Shown: positions 6,975 through 14,114 of the stretch, in pieces
Position numbering within the stretch: the first letter of the stretch is position 1
Layout of the letters: each line of letters opens with the position of its first letter
Assembly: GCA_035707965.1 (NCBI GenBank)
Contig: DASSTJ010000023.1
Span: forward strand, 1-18,686
Direction of reading: 5' to 3'
Source of the DNA: DASSTJ01 sp035707965
Lineage (GTDB): Bacteria; Actinomycetota; Actinomycetes; Actinomycetales; Angustibacteraceae
DNA length: 18,686 nucleotides
Made by a program: the position numbers and the translations under genes
The notes under the pieces: model-generated
The model's database searches: none
The model's input: the letters and a program-made list of their open reading frames with translations, nothing else
What the model was told of the DNA's origin: nothing

Positions 6975-8192
6975 ATGAGGGTCGTCCTCGTCTGCTCGGA
7001 CCCGTCCGACTGCCTCCGCTCTCCGCTCGCTGCCCGTCCGGCCAGCCTCGGCGACGGTCTTCTTCGCCTGCTTCGGGACGGCGGGCACGAGGCAGAGCTG
7101 GTCACGTTGCCGTCCTGGGGCGACGGCGCTCCGGGTTCGGCGGTGGACGACGGTCGGCTCGCTGACGCGGCGGCGTCCGCGGACGTCCTCCACGTCCTCG
7201 ACGTCGCCGCGTCACCGGCCGCGCTCCGGGTGCGGCGTCGCACCGGGACGCCGACGGTGGTGCGAGCGCAGGTGAGCGGCAGCGAGCACATCGCCGAGCG
7301 GGACCGCGCCGCCTGGCTCGCGTGCTTGCGGGCCGCGGACACGGTGATGGTCCCCACGCGGCACGACGAGCGCGCCGCTCGGGCGCTCGGCGTGCCAGCG
7401 GAGCGCATCGCGACCGTGCTCGTCGCCGCGGCGGGTGAGGTGGGCGGCGTGGGCGGCTTCGCGGCTCGTTCGCCGGAGCGGGTCGTCAGCGTGCTCTCGG
7501 GCCCGCACGCCTGGGGCGGCACGGTGGACGTCGTCGCCGCGGTCTCCCGGGTGCCCGACGTCGAGCTGGTGGTCGCGGGCAGGTCGGCCGCCCCCGAGGC
7601 CGCGGAGAGGCTCGCGACGGTGGCGGACGCCTGTGGCGCCGCGGACCGCGTCACGATCACCGGCTGGCTGGACGAGCAGCAGACCGTCGAGCTGGTCGAC
7701 CGGTCCGCCGTCGTCGTCGCTCCGCGCCGCGGTCCGACGACCGGTGCGGTGAGCCTGCGGGCGATGGGCCGGGCGCGGCCGGTCGTCGCGTACGAGTCGC
7801 CGGTGCAGGCGGAGATCGTCGTGGACGGCGAGACGGGCGTGCTCGTGCCTATGGGCTCACGGTCTCGGCTCACCGAGGTGCTGGCGGGGCTGCTGGCCGA
7901 TCCCTTCCGGGCCGAGGCACTGGGGCAGGCCGGGCAGGACCGCGTCGTCGCCAGGTTCGGTACGGAGCGCACGCTCGCCGGTGTGCTGAGCGCCTACGAG
8001 AACGCTGTCGAACGGCGGCCCCGCACCGCCTTCATCCCGAGCGCGCGCACCCGGGCGGCAACGGCGTCCAGCCGCTGCGGTCCGGAGCCTGACGCTCACG
8101 CGTCGAAGTCGAGCACCAGCGTCGGGGTGGTGGGCACCGACTGGCACGCCAGCACGAAGCCGGCCTCCAGCTCGCCCGGCTCGAGCGCGTAG
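6975..8192 (+). CDS. GT-B-fold glycosyltransferase-like protein (GT4-like)
   Basis: A 405-residue protein with the two Rossmann-like halves of GT-B enzymes. The N-terminal half starts MRVVLVCSDPSD, and DVLHVLDVAASPAALRVRRR is near residues 75-95. The C-terminal half contains VELVVAGRSAAPEA, ITGWLDEQQTVELVDRSAVVVAPRR, GRARPVVAYESP and DGETGVLVPMGS. The usual E-x7-E motif (ExFGxxxLEAMA) is replaced by GPTTGAVSLRAMG, so both catalytic-loop Glu residues appear lost. Activity is therefore uncertain. GAAGGAG seven bases before ATG 6975 supports the start. The last 30-40 residues run antisense through the 3' end of paaE (97-base overlap) and look like non-coding translation, as if the natural stop were lost. 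It probably shares a transcript with the sigma factor. Confidence 0.8.
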   Translation: MRVVLVCSDPSDCLRSPLAARPASLGDGLLRLLRDGGHEAELVTLPSWGDGAPGSAVDDGRLADAAASADVLHVLDVAASPAALRVRRRTGTPTVVRAQVSGSEHIAERDRAAWLACLRAADTVMVPTRHDERAARALGVPAERIATVLVAAAGEVGGVGGFAARSPERVVSVLSGPHAWGGTVDVVAAVSRVPDVELVVAGRSAAPEAAERLATVADACGAADRVTITGWLDEQQTVELVDRSAVVVAPRRGPTTGAVSLRAMGRARPVVAYESPVQAEIVVDGETGVLVPMGSRSRLTEVLAGLLADPFRAEALGQAGQDRVVARFGTERTLAGVLSAYENAVERRPRTAFIPSARTRAATASSRCGPEPDAHASKSSTSVGVVGTDWHASTKPASSSPGSSA

Positions 8193-9295
8193 TTGCGGGC
8201 CATCTCGACCTCGCCCTCGACGACCTTGGCGCGACAGGTGCCGCAGACGCCGCCCTTGCACGCGAACGGGGCGTCGGCGCGGACCGCGAGCGTCGCGTCG
8301 AGCACCGACCCCTCCTCGGGCATCGGGAAGGTCGACGAGCGACCGTCGAGCCGCACGGTGACGCGCGTCGTGCCCGACTCGCCGGCGGTGGCGCGGCGGG
8401 CCATGCGCGGCTGCTCACCGTCGACGTGGAAGAGCTCGAGCCGGATCTGCGGCTTGGGCACCCCCCGGGCCACGAGGGTCGCGTGCACCTGCTGCACCAT
8501 CGCGAACGGTCCGCAGAGCAGCCACTCGTCGACGTCCTCCGGTCGCACGACGTCGTCGAGCAGCCGCCGCAGCTTCTGCTCGTCGATGCGGCCGTGCAGC
8601 AGCTCGGCGTCCTGCGGCTCGCGCGACAGCACGTGCATGAGCTGCAGGCGCGTCGGGTAGCGGTCCTTGAGGTCCTCGAGCTCCTCGACGAACATGACGG
8701 ACCCGCTGTCCCGGTTGCCGTAGACGAGCGTGAACGTGCTGCCGGGCTCGGTCTCCAGCACGGCCCCCAGCACCGACATGACCGGCGTGATGCCGCTGCC
8801 CGCAACGATCGCGGCGTAGCGCTTGGACTGCGACGGGTCGAGCGGGACGCCGAACCGCCCGGCGGGCACCATCACGTCGAGCTCGTCGCCCTCGGCGAGG
8901 CCGGTGTTCGCGTGGCCGGAGAACGCGCCGCCCTCGAGCAGCTTCACGGCGACGCGCAGCCGGCCGGCGGACGGCGGTGAGCAGATCGAGTAGCTGCGTC
9001 GTACCTCCTCGCCGTCGATCGTCGTGCGCAGCGTCAGGTGCTGGCCGGCCGTGAACGCGTAGGCCTCGCGCAGGTCGTCCGGCACGGCGAACGTGACCGC
9101 GACGGCCTCGGAGGTCAGTCGCTCGACGTCCTGCACGGCGAGCCGGTGGAACGCCCCGTGCGCTCGGGACGCGGCCACCTGCTGCTGGGTGCTCGTGGTG
9201 TCTGAGGCCGTGTCCGTCAGGTCGTCTGCGGTGTCGGTCACGGCGGCTGAGCTGGCCTCGGCAGCGGTGGCGGCGATCGCGGCGGGGTCGGTCAC
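8096..9295 (-). CDS. paaE: Phenylacetyl-CoA epoxidase reductase subunit PaaE
   Basis: A 399-residue reductase that passes electrons from NADPH through FAD and a plant-type [2Fe-2S] cluster to the PaaA di-iron centre. Residues 47-150 are the FAD domain with RSYSICSPP (100-108). The NAD(P) domain has AGSGITPVMS and WLLCGPFAMV. The C-terminal ferredoxin domain has the cluster motif CKGGVCGTC with a further Cys near ACQS. The first 45 residues are an unusual Ala/Thr/Asp-rich low-complexity extension (AATAAEASSAAVTDTADD and so on) before the conserved FHRLAV start. GTG 9295 follows AGGG by eight bases. It is the last gene of paaABCDE, 23 bases after paaD. Confidence 0.95.
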   Translation of the reverse strand: MTDPAAIAATAAEASSAAVTDTADDLTDTASDTTSTQQQVAASRAHGAFHRLAVQDVERLTSEAVAVTFAVPDDLREAYAFTAGQHLTLRTTIDGEEVRRSYSICSPPSAGRLRVAVKLLEGGAFSGHANTGLAEGDELDVMVPAGRFGVPLDPSQSKRYAAIVAGSGITPVMSVLGAVLETEPGSTFTLVYGNRDSGSVMFVEELEDLKDRYPTRLQLMHVLSREPQDAELLHGRIDEQKLRRLLDDVVRPEDVDEWLLCGPFAMVQQVHATLVARGVPKPQIRLELFHVDGEQPRMARRATAGESGTTRVTVRLDGRSSTFPMPEEGSVLDATLAVRADAPFACKGGVCGTCRAKVVEGEVEMARNYALEPGELEAGFVLACQSVPTTPTLVLDFDA

Positions 9296-9318
9296 GTGGA
9301 CGCCCTCATCTGACGGCC

Positions 9319-9852
9319 TCACAGGGTCTTGAAGTGGTCGAAGGGCTCGGCGCACGCCCGGCAGCGCCACAGCGACTTGCACGCGGTCGAGCCGAAGCGC
9401 GACAGCTGCTCGGTGTCGAGCGACCCGCACTGGGGGCATCGCCTGCCGAGGGTCAGCGACACGGGCCCGGCACGACGTTCCGACTCGGTGGCCGGCGGGG
9501 CGATGCCGTACTCGGCGAGCTTGCGGCGGCCGTTCTCGCTCATCCAGTCCGTCGTCCACGCGGGGCTCAGCACCAGGTCGACACGGAGCCTGCTGAAGCC
9601 GCTGCGGCGCAACGCTTCCAGCACGTCGGCCTTGATCGTGTCCATGGCGGGGCAGCCGGAGTAGGTGGGCGTGATGCGGACGACGACCGTGCCGTCGTCC
9701 TCGCGCGTGACGTCGCGCAGGACCCCCAGGTCGTCGATGGTGAGCACCGGGATCTCGGGGTCGGGCACGGCGGCCGCCAGCGCCCGCGCCCGCGCCAGGT
9801 CGGCGGTCGGGGCTGGGACGTCGTCCACGGTCGGCACGGGCGTCGACCTCAC
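9319..9852 (-). CDS. paaD: Phenylacetate degradation protein PaaD (MIP18/DUF59 plus zinc ribbon)
   Basis: A 177-residue protein. Residues 15-100 are the DUF59/MIP18 iron-sulfur assembly domain, with AVPDPEIPVLTIDDLGVLRDV and TPTYSGCPAMDTIKADVLEAL. The C-terminus has two Cys pairs, CPQCGSLDTEQ and WRCRACAEPF, plus a lone TACK Cys between them, as in other PaaD (PaaJ) proteins. PaaD is needed to mature the epoxidase, probably by inserting iron or a cluster into PaaE or PaaA. GTG 9852 shares the four bases GTGA with the paaC stop, indicating translational coupling. It is present between paaC and paaE as in most actinobacterial paa operons. Confidence 0.95.
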   Translation of the reverse strand: MRSTPVPTVDDVPAPTADLARARALAAAVPDPEIPVLTIDDLGVLRDVTREDDGTVVVRITPTYSGCPAMDTIKADVLEALRRSGFSRLRVDLVLSPAWTTDWMSENGRRKLAEYGIAPPATESERRAGPVSLTLGRRCPQCGSLDTEQLSRFGSTACKSLWRCRACAEPFDHFKTL

Positions 9853-10631
9853 CAGGTGGCGCCCGGGTGCGAGCGGTGGATGTGCTGGAGCTCGGCGAGC
9901 AGGTGCCCCATGGGCGAGGAGTGGATGCCGTGACGGCCCCCGGTCGCGGTCCACGAGACGGTGGGCACGTCGAGCGTCGCCTGCGCGATCACGCCCTGCA
10001 CGTAGGCCATCGTGGGTTCGCGAAGCTCGCCGGGGTCGACGGCAGCGCCCCGGTCCAGCACGTCGGCGTCCGGCCAGGTGCCGTGCCGACTGGTGGTCGT
10101 GAAGAGCTCGTCGACGTACGGCCAGACCGTCTCGAGTCCCGTCTGCATGCGCTCGTGGCTCAGCTCGGTGCCGTCGCCCAGCCGCAGCACCCACTCGGTC
10201 GCGTGGTCGCGGTGGTAGTCGACCTCCTTGATCGCCTTGGCGGCGATGGCAGCCAGCGTCTCGTCCGTGCTGCGCTGCAGCCGCGAGTAGAGCTCCCAGG
10301 AGTACGCCGAGAAGACCAGGAGCCGCGCCATCGAGACGGCGAAGTCGCCGTTCTCCAGCTCGACGAGCTGGCAGTTGAGGAAGTCGCGCTCGTCGCGCAG
10401 GTAGGCGAGGTCGTCCTCGTCGCGGCCGGCCCCCTCCACCTGCGCGGCGTAGGTGAGGAGCGCCCGTGCCTGGCCCAGCAGGTCGAGGCCGATGTTGGCG
10501 AGCGCCACGTCCTCCTCGAGCTGCGGCGCCCGCGTGATCCACTCGCCGCAGCGCTGCGCCAGCACGAGGGCGTCGTCCGCCAGACCGATCGGGTAGCGAG
10601 CCAGGGCCGGCAAGGTCGCGCACGCCGTCAC
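9849..10631 (-). CDS. paaC: Phenylacetyl-CoA epoxidase structural subunit PaaC
   Basis: A 260-residue ferritin-like helical protein, the non-catalytic partner that forms the heterodimer with PaaA. Characteristic segments are RCGEWITRAPQLEEDVALANIGLDLLGQARALL near residues 27-60, DDLAYLRDERDFLNCQLVELENGDFA near 73-98, and KAIKEVDYHRDHATEW near 135-150. The end HPGATW is complete. GTG 10631 overlaps the paaB stop by GTGA. Spacing and order within paaABCDE match the known complex that turns phenylacetyl-CoA into ring-1,2-epoxyphenylacetyl-CoA. Confidence 0.96.
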   Translation of the reverse strand: MTACATLPALARYPIGLADDALVLAQRCGEWITRAPQLEEDVALANIGLDLLGQARALLTYAAQVEGAGRDEDDLAYLRDERDFLNCQLVELENGDFAVSMARLLVFSAYSWELYSRLQRSTDETLAAIAAKAIKEVDYHRDHATEWVLRLGDGTELSHERMQTGLETVWPYVDELFTTTSRHGTWPDADVLDRGAAVDPGELREPTMAYVQGVIAQATLDVPTVSWTATGGRHGIHSSPMGHLLAELQHIHRSHPGATW

Positions 10632-10969
10632 AGGTGCTGCACCTCGTCCGGGATCTCGTAGAACGTCGGGTGCCGGTAGACCTTGTCGGCCGCCGGGTCG
10701 AAGAACGCGTCCTTCTCGTCGGGGCTGGAGGCCGTGATCTCCGCACTGGGGACGACCCAGATGCTCACGCCCTCGCCGCGGCGGGTGTAGAGGTCGCGTG
10801 CGTTGCGCACGGCCATCTCGGCGTCCGGCGCGTGCAGCGAGCCGACGTGCCCGTGCGACAGGCCCCGCCGCGGGCGCACGAAGACCTCCCAGAGCGGCCA
10901 GTCCCGGCGGCTCGTCGGCTCGTCGGACAGGCGGGGCACCGACTGCAGATGACTCTTCTCGTCGCTCAC
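10628..10969 (-). CDS. paaB: Phenylacetyl-CoA epoxidase small subunit PaaB
   Basis: A 113-residue protein. The PaaB signature DWPLWEVFVRPRRGLSHGHVGSLHA starts near residue 22, followed by AEMAVRNARDLYTRRGEGVSIWVV and FFDPAADKVYRHPTFYEIPDEVQHL. PaaB bridges PaaAC heterodimers in the multicomponent monooxygenase and is needed for activity. It starts at GTG 10969, overlapping the paaA stop by GTGA, and ends overlapping the paaC start in the same way. The compact coupling suggests strict co-translation and matched subunit amounts. Confidence 0.96.
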   Translation of the reverse strand: MSDEKSHLQSVPRLSDEPTSRRDWPLWEVFVRPRRGLSHGHVGSLHAPDAEMAVRNARDLYTRRGEGVSIWVVPSAEITASSPDEKDAFFDPAADKVYRHPTFYEIPDEVQHL

Positions 10970-11919
10970 GCCGCCACCGTCCGACGTGCCTTCTTGTCGG
11001 CGTAGGCGTTCGCCGCCTCGCGCACCCAGGCGCCCTCGTCGTGCGCGCTCACGCGCCGCGCCACGCGCTCGGCGTTGCACGGTCCGTTCCCCTTGAGCAC
11101 CTCGGTGAACTCGTCCCAGTCGATCGCGCCGAACACCCAGTGCTGCGTCGGCTCGTCGAAGTGCAGGTCGGGGTCGGGCAGCTCGAGGCCGAGCACCTGC
11201 GCCTGGGGCACCGTCATGTCGACGAAGCGCTGACGCAGGTCGTCGTTGCTGTGCCGCTTGATGCCCCATGCCATGTTCTGCGCGGAGTGGCCCTTGACGG
11301 CGTTCTCGCCGGAGTCGGGCGGGCCGAACATCATCAGGCTCGGCCACCACCAGCGGTTCACGGCGTCCTGCGCCATCTCGTGCTGCGCCGGCGTGCCGTG
11401 GCTGAGGGTGTGCAGGATCTCGAATCCCTGCCGCTGGTGGAAGGACTCCTCCTTGCAGATGCGCACCATCGCGCGCGCGTAGGGCCCGTAGGAGCAGCGG
11501 CAGAGCGGCACCTGGTTCACGATCGCGGCACCGTCGACGAGCCAGCCGATCGCGCCGACGTCCGCCCAGGTGAGCGTGGGGTAGTTGAAGATGCTCGAGT
11601 AGCGCTGTCGTCCCGTGTGCAGGCGGTCGAGCATCTCGTCGCGGCCCATGCCGAGCGTCTCGGCGGCCGAGTACAGGTACAGCCCGTGGCCGGCCTCGTC
11701 CTGCACCTTGGCCATGAGGATCGCCTTGCGACGCAGGCTCGGTGCGCGTGTGATCCAGGCGCCCTCGGGCTGCATGCCGATGATCTCGGAGTGCGCGTGC
11801 TGGGCGATCTGCCGGATCAGGGTCTTCCGGTAGCCGTCCGGCATCGCGTCGCGTGGCTCGACGCGTTCGTCCGCCGCGATCAGGGCGTCGAACGACGACG
11901 GGTCCAGGGGGGTCTCCAC
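10966..11919 (-). CDS. paaA: Phenylacetyl-CoA epoxidase catalytic subunit PaaA
   Basis: The di-iron subunit of the PaaABCE monooxygenase, 317 residues. Ligand motifs of the ferritin-like four-helix bundle are visible: QDEAGHGLYLYSAAETLG near residue 70 (Glu and His) and CKEESFHQRQGFEILH near 155 (Glu, Glu, His). WVFGAIDWDEFTEVLKGNGPCN near the end is typical of PaaA. GTG 11919 is preferred because AGAGAGG stands eight bases upstream. GTG 11928 lies directly against that ribosome site and is less likely. It is first in the operon, downstream of a TetR-type operator and divergent from the TetR gene. Genes for PaaK ligase, PaaG, PaaZ and PaaH are not in this window. Confidence 0.97.
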   Translation of the reverse strand: METPLDPSSFDALIAADERVEPRDAMPDGYRKTLIRQIAQHAHSEIIGMQPEGAWITRAPSLRRKAILMAKVQDEAGHGLYLYSAAETLGMGRDEMLDRLHTGRQRYSSIFNYPTLTWADVGAIGWLVDGAAIVNQVPLCRCSYGPYARAMVRICKEESFHQRQGFEILHTLSHGTPAQHEMAQDAVNRWWWPSLMMFGPPDSGENAVKGHSAQNMAWGIKRHSNDDLRQRFVDMTVPQAQVLGLELPDPDLHFDEPTQHWVFGAIDWDEFTEVLKGNGPCNAERVARRVSAHDEGAWVREAANAYADKKARRTVAA

Positions 11920-11960
11920 AGCGAGCACCTCTCTCGGCGACGAGCTCGGTCGGCGGGCAC

Positions 11961-11982
11961 AAACCGACCGATCGTTCGGTTT
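11961..11982. promoter_or_regulatory. TetR-type operator in the paaA-tetR divergent gap
   Basis: A 22-bp inverted repeat with 7-bp outer arms AAACCGA and TCGGTTT, a CGATCG centre and a single mismatched pair (positions 8 and 15). Inside it, ACCGATCGTTCGGT (11967-11980) fits ACCG-NN-CG-NN-CGGT, which as I recall is the core of the PaaR site described in Corynebacterium. It starts two bases after the putative paaA -10, so a bound repressor would block initiation. It lies between paaA and the TetR gene, so both may be controlled. Confidence 0.8.
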
Positions 11983-11984
11983 CC

Positions 11985-12013
11985 AGCATGCCGTCTGTCC
12001 GTTGACCGGTCAA
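11985..12013 (-). promoter_or_regulatory. Candidate housekeeping promoter of paaABCDE
   Basis: On the minus strand, TTGACC (12008-12013), 17 bases and CATGCT (11985-11990) resemble a sigma-70 type -35/-10 pair. The -35 is half of a perfect 12-bp palindrome (TTGACCGGTCAA, 12002-12013). The TetR-type operator covers the expected start point. The leader to GTG 11919 would be about 60 bases. Confidence 0.5.
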
Positions 12014-12115
12014 GGCGAGGAGCTCGGGGACCCACTGGCCCCGACGCGCCGGGCCGCACGGCATGCTGCGGGCCAGCTGGGGTCACTCGACCTGGGCCGT
12101 GCTGGGTGGGGTCCT

Positions 12116-12778
12116 GTGATACTCGCCGACGTGCCCCTGCCATCGGACGTCAGCCCCAGCGACGACGGCCACCGTCGCCGCTACGACACCGCGTCGCTGC
12201 TCGACGTGGCCGTGCAGGTCTTCACCGAGCGCGGCTACGACGGTACGAGCATGGGCGACCTCGCCCATGCCTCCGGCTTGTCGAAGTCGTCGCTATACCA
12301 CCACTTCGACTCCAAGGAGCAGCTGCTGCGGGCAGCGCTGGACCGGGCCGTCGAGCCGCTCTTCGCGGTCGTGGCCGAGCCCGCGGCGCAGTCGGGGCGC
12401 GCCATCGACCGGCTCGAGCACGTCGTCCGCCGCGAGGTGCAGGTGCTGGTCGAGCAGCTGCCGTCGGTGACCCTCTTGCTCCGCGTGCACGGCAACACGC
12501 CGACCGAGCGGTGGGCGCTCGAGCGGCGCCGCGAGTTCGACCGGATCGTGGCCGACCTGGTCGCTCAGGCGGCGGCCGAGGGGGACGTGCGCACCGACGT
12601 CCAGGCCGGCCTCGTGACCCGCCTCCTCTTCGGCATGATCAACTCGCTGGTCGAGTGGTACCGGCCCGACGAGGCCGGCTCGGGGGAGGCGCGCCGGGGG
12701 ACGTCGTCCCGCACGGTGGGTGCCGACGAGCTGGCGGACGCGGTCGTCCGACTCGCGTTCGACGGCCTGCGCCGCTAG
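12116..12778 (+). CDS. TetR-family regulator, probable PaaR repressor of the paa operon
   Basis: A 220-residue TetR protein. The N-terminal DNA-binding domain contains ASLLDVAVQVFTERGY and the helix-turn-helix GTSMGDLAHASGLSKSSLYHHFDSKEQLL (residues 40-75). The rest is a helical ligand-binding domain. PaaR-type members in actinomycetes are known to release DNA on binding phenylacetyl-CoA. That effector is inferred here from position, divergent from paaA with a palindromic operator between. The start is uncertain. GTG 12116 follows a GGTGGGG run. GTG 12131 lies seven bases after a GATACT -10-like hexamer and could be a leaderless start. Upstream in-frame codons to 12002 overlap the promoter region and are unlikely to be translated. 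It is convergent with the thiolase. Confidence 0.9.
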   Translation: MILADVPLPSDVSPSDDGHRRRYDTASLLDVAVQVFTERGYDGTSMGDLAHASGLSKSSLYHHFDSKEQLLRAALDRAVEPLFAVVAEPAAQSGRAIDRLEHVVRREVQVLVEQLPSVTLLLRVHGNTPTERWALERRREFDRIVADLVAQAAAEGDVRTDVQAGLVTRLLFGMINSLVEWYRPDEAGSGEARRGTSSRTVGADELADAVVRLAFDGLRR

Positions 12779-12788
12779 GCCGCAGCGT

Positions 12789-12822
12789 GGGTACGTGGGT
12801 GCGGGCGTGGGTGCGGGCTGGG
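12789..12822 (+). repeat. G-run cluster with a 12-bp tandem repeat, G-quadruplex motif
   Basis: Six GGG runs at 12789, 12797, 12803, 12809, 12815 and 12820 are separated by loops of 5, 3, 3, 3 and 2 bases, satisfying the usual four-run quadruplex pattern several times. Within it GTGGGTGCGGGC occurs twice in tandem (12795-12806 and 12807-12818). It lies in the 111-base gap between the convergent TetR and thiolase genes. Confidence 0.65.
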
Positions 12823-12854
12823 TGGTCGTGATCGCAGCCGCCGTGACCACACCC
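12820..12854. terminator. Possible bidirectional terminator hairpin between tetR and thiolase genes
   Basis: Arms GGGTGGTC (12820-12827) and GACCACACCC (12845-12854) pair with a one- to two-base bulge around a 17-base loop. There is no U-tract, as is common in high-GC actinomycetes. It sits between two convergent stops, where a shared terminator is expected. It overlaps the last G run of the quadruplex motif. Confidence 0.3.
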
Positions 12855-12889
12855 ATCGCCGCACAGGTGGGCGTCGGTGTGCGGGCGCG

Positions 12890-14035
12890 TCAGAGCAGCT
12901 CGAGGATCGTCGCGTTGGCCTGACCGCCGCCCTCGCACATGGTCTGCAGCCCGTAGCGGATGCCGTTCGCCCGCATGTGGTGCACGAGCGTGGTCATGAG
13001 CCGGCCGCCGCTCGCGCCCAGGGGATGGCCGAGGGCGATGGCGCCGCCGAGGGGGTTGAGGGCCTTGGCGTCGGCGCCGGTCTCGGCGAGCCATGCGAGC
13101 GGCACGGACGCGAACGCCTCGTTCACCTCGAAGGCACCGATGTCGTCGATCCTCAGCCCCGCGCGCTGCAAGGCCTTGGCGGTGGCCGGGATCGGCCCGG
13201 TCAGCATGGGCATCGGCGGAGCCCCGACCACGACGGCCGTGTGCACACGCGCGAACGGCCTCATGCCGAGCTCCCGCGCCTTCTCGCTCGTGGTCACCAG
13301 GAGGGCGGAGGCGCCGTCGCTGATCTGCGACGAGTTCGCGGCCGTCACCTTGCCGCCCTCGCGGAAGGCCGGCTGCAGCGTCGCCAGCTTCTCCAGGGTG
13401 CCGCCGCGCCGGATTCCCTCGTCGACCGACACGACGCCGGCATCCGTGGGAACCGGCACGATCTCGGCCTGGAAGGCGCCGCTGTCCGTGGCCGCGACGG
13501 CTCGCTCGTGGGACGCCAGGCTCAGCTCGTCGAGCTGCTGGCGCGACAGTCCCCACTGGTCGGCGATCATCTCGGCGCCGATGCCCTGGTTGGGGAAGTC
13601 CGGCCCGTAGCGCGCAACGTAGTCCGCGCCCAACGGCGAGCCGCCCGTCATCACCTGGGCACCGAGCGGCACGCGCGACATCACCTCGACGCCGCCGGCC
13701 ACCGCCACGTCGTACTGCCCGGAGATCACCCCGGCCGCGGCGAAGTGCACGGCCTGCTGCGACGACCCGCACTGCCGGTCGATCGTCACGGCCGGCACGT
13801 GCTCGGGCCATCCGGCCGACAGCACCGCGGTGCGTCCGATGTCGAAGCTCTGCTCGCCGATCTGTCCGACGCAGCCCCAGACGACGTCGTCCACGAGGCC
13901 TGCGTCGAGGCCCGACCGCTCGGCCAGCGCGCGCAGGGCGTGCGCGGACAGGTCGGCCGGGTGGACGCCGGCCAGGGCGCCACCCTTCTTGCCCAACGGC
14001 GTGCGCACGGCCTCGACGATGACGGCGTCTCGCAT
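12890..14035 (-). CDS. Thiolase, acetyl-CoA C-acyltransferase (degradative type)
   Basis: A 381-residue thiolase that cleaves 3-ketoacyl-CoA with CoA to acetyl-CoA and a shortened acyl-CoA, or runs the reverse. The nucleophile is Cys89 in TIDRQCGSSQQAV. NEAFAS is near residue 320, the base His lies in GHPLGASGGR, and the second catalytic Cys in TMCEGGGQANATI. ATG 14035 is preferred over an upstream in-frame start because GAGAGGA precedes it by about eight bases and MRDAVIVEAVRTPLG is the conserved N-terminus. It is downstream of an SDR (about 80 bases), so the two probably act in sequence on a 3-hydroxyacyl-CoA. It could serve late phenylacetate steps (as PaaJ does), branched amino acids or short-chain beta-oxidation. 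The sequence does not decide. Confidence 0.93.
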   Translation of the reverse strand: MRDAVIVEAVRTPLGKKGGALAGVHPADLSAHALRALAERSGLDAGLVDDVVWGCVGQIGEQSFDIGRTAVLSAGWPEHVPAVTIDRQCGSSQQAVHFAAAGVISGQYDVAVAGGVEVMSRVPLGAQVMTGGSPLGADYVARYGPDFPNQGIGAEMIADQWGLSRQQLDELSLASHERAVAATDSGAFQAEIVPVPTDAGVVSVDEGIRRGGTLEKLATLQPAFREGGKVTAANSSQISDGASALLVTTSEKARELGMRPFARVHTAVVVGAPPMPMLTGPIPATAKALQRAGLRIDDIGAFEVNEAFASVPLAWLAETGADAKALNPLGGAIALGHPLGASGGRLMTTLVHHMRANGIRYGLQTMCEGGGQANATILELL

Positions 14036-14114
14036 GGCAGCGGTCCTCTCTCCGATTCGTGCGGGCCGCGGTGGGTGGTGGCTGCTCAGCAGCACCGCTC
14101 CGCGTTGGTGACGG

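Noticed and set aside
5954..7972. A 672-codon minus-strand frame over the sigma factor and GT-B-like genes
   Set aside because: It is a Ser/Thr/Arg-rich shadow of two well-supported plus-strand genes and contains no family motif.
10798..12115. A long plus-strand frame opposite paaA and paaB
   Set aside because: The minus-strand paa genes have full-length family matches and coupled starts. The opposite frame is compositionally a shadow.
12002..12115. Upstream extension of the TetR protein to 12002
   Set aside because: It would place coding sequence over the -35 palindrome, and the translation has no TetR character. Starts at 12116 or 12131 fit better.
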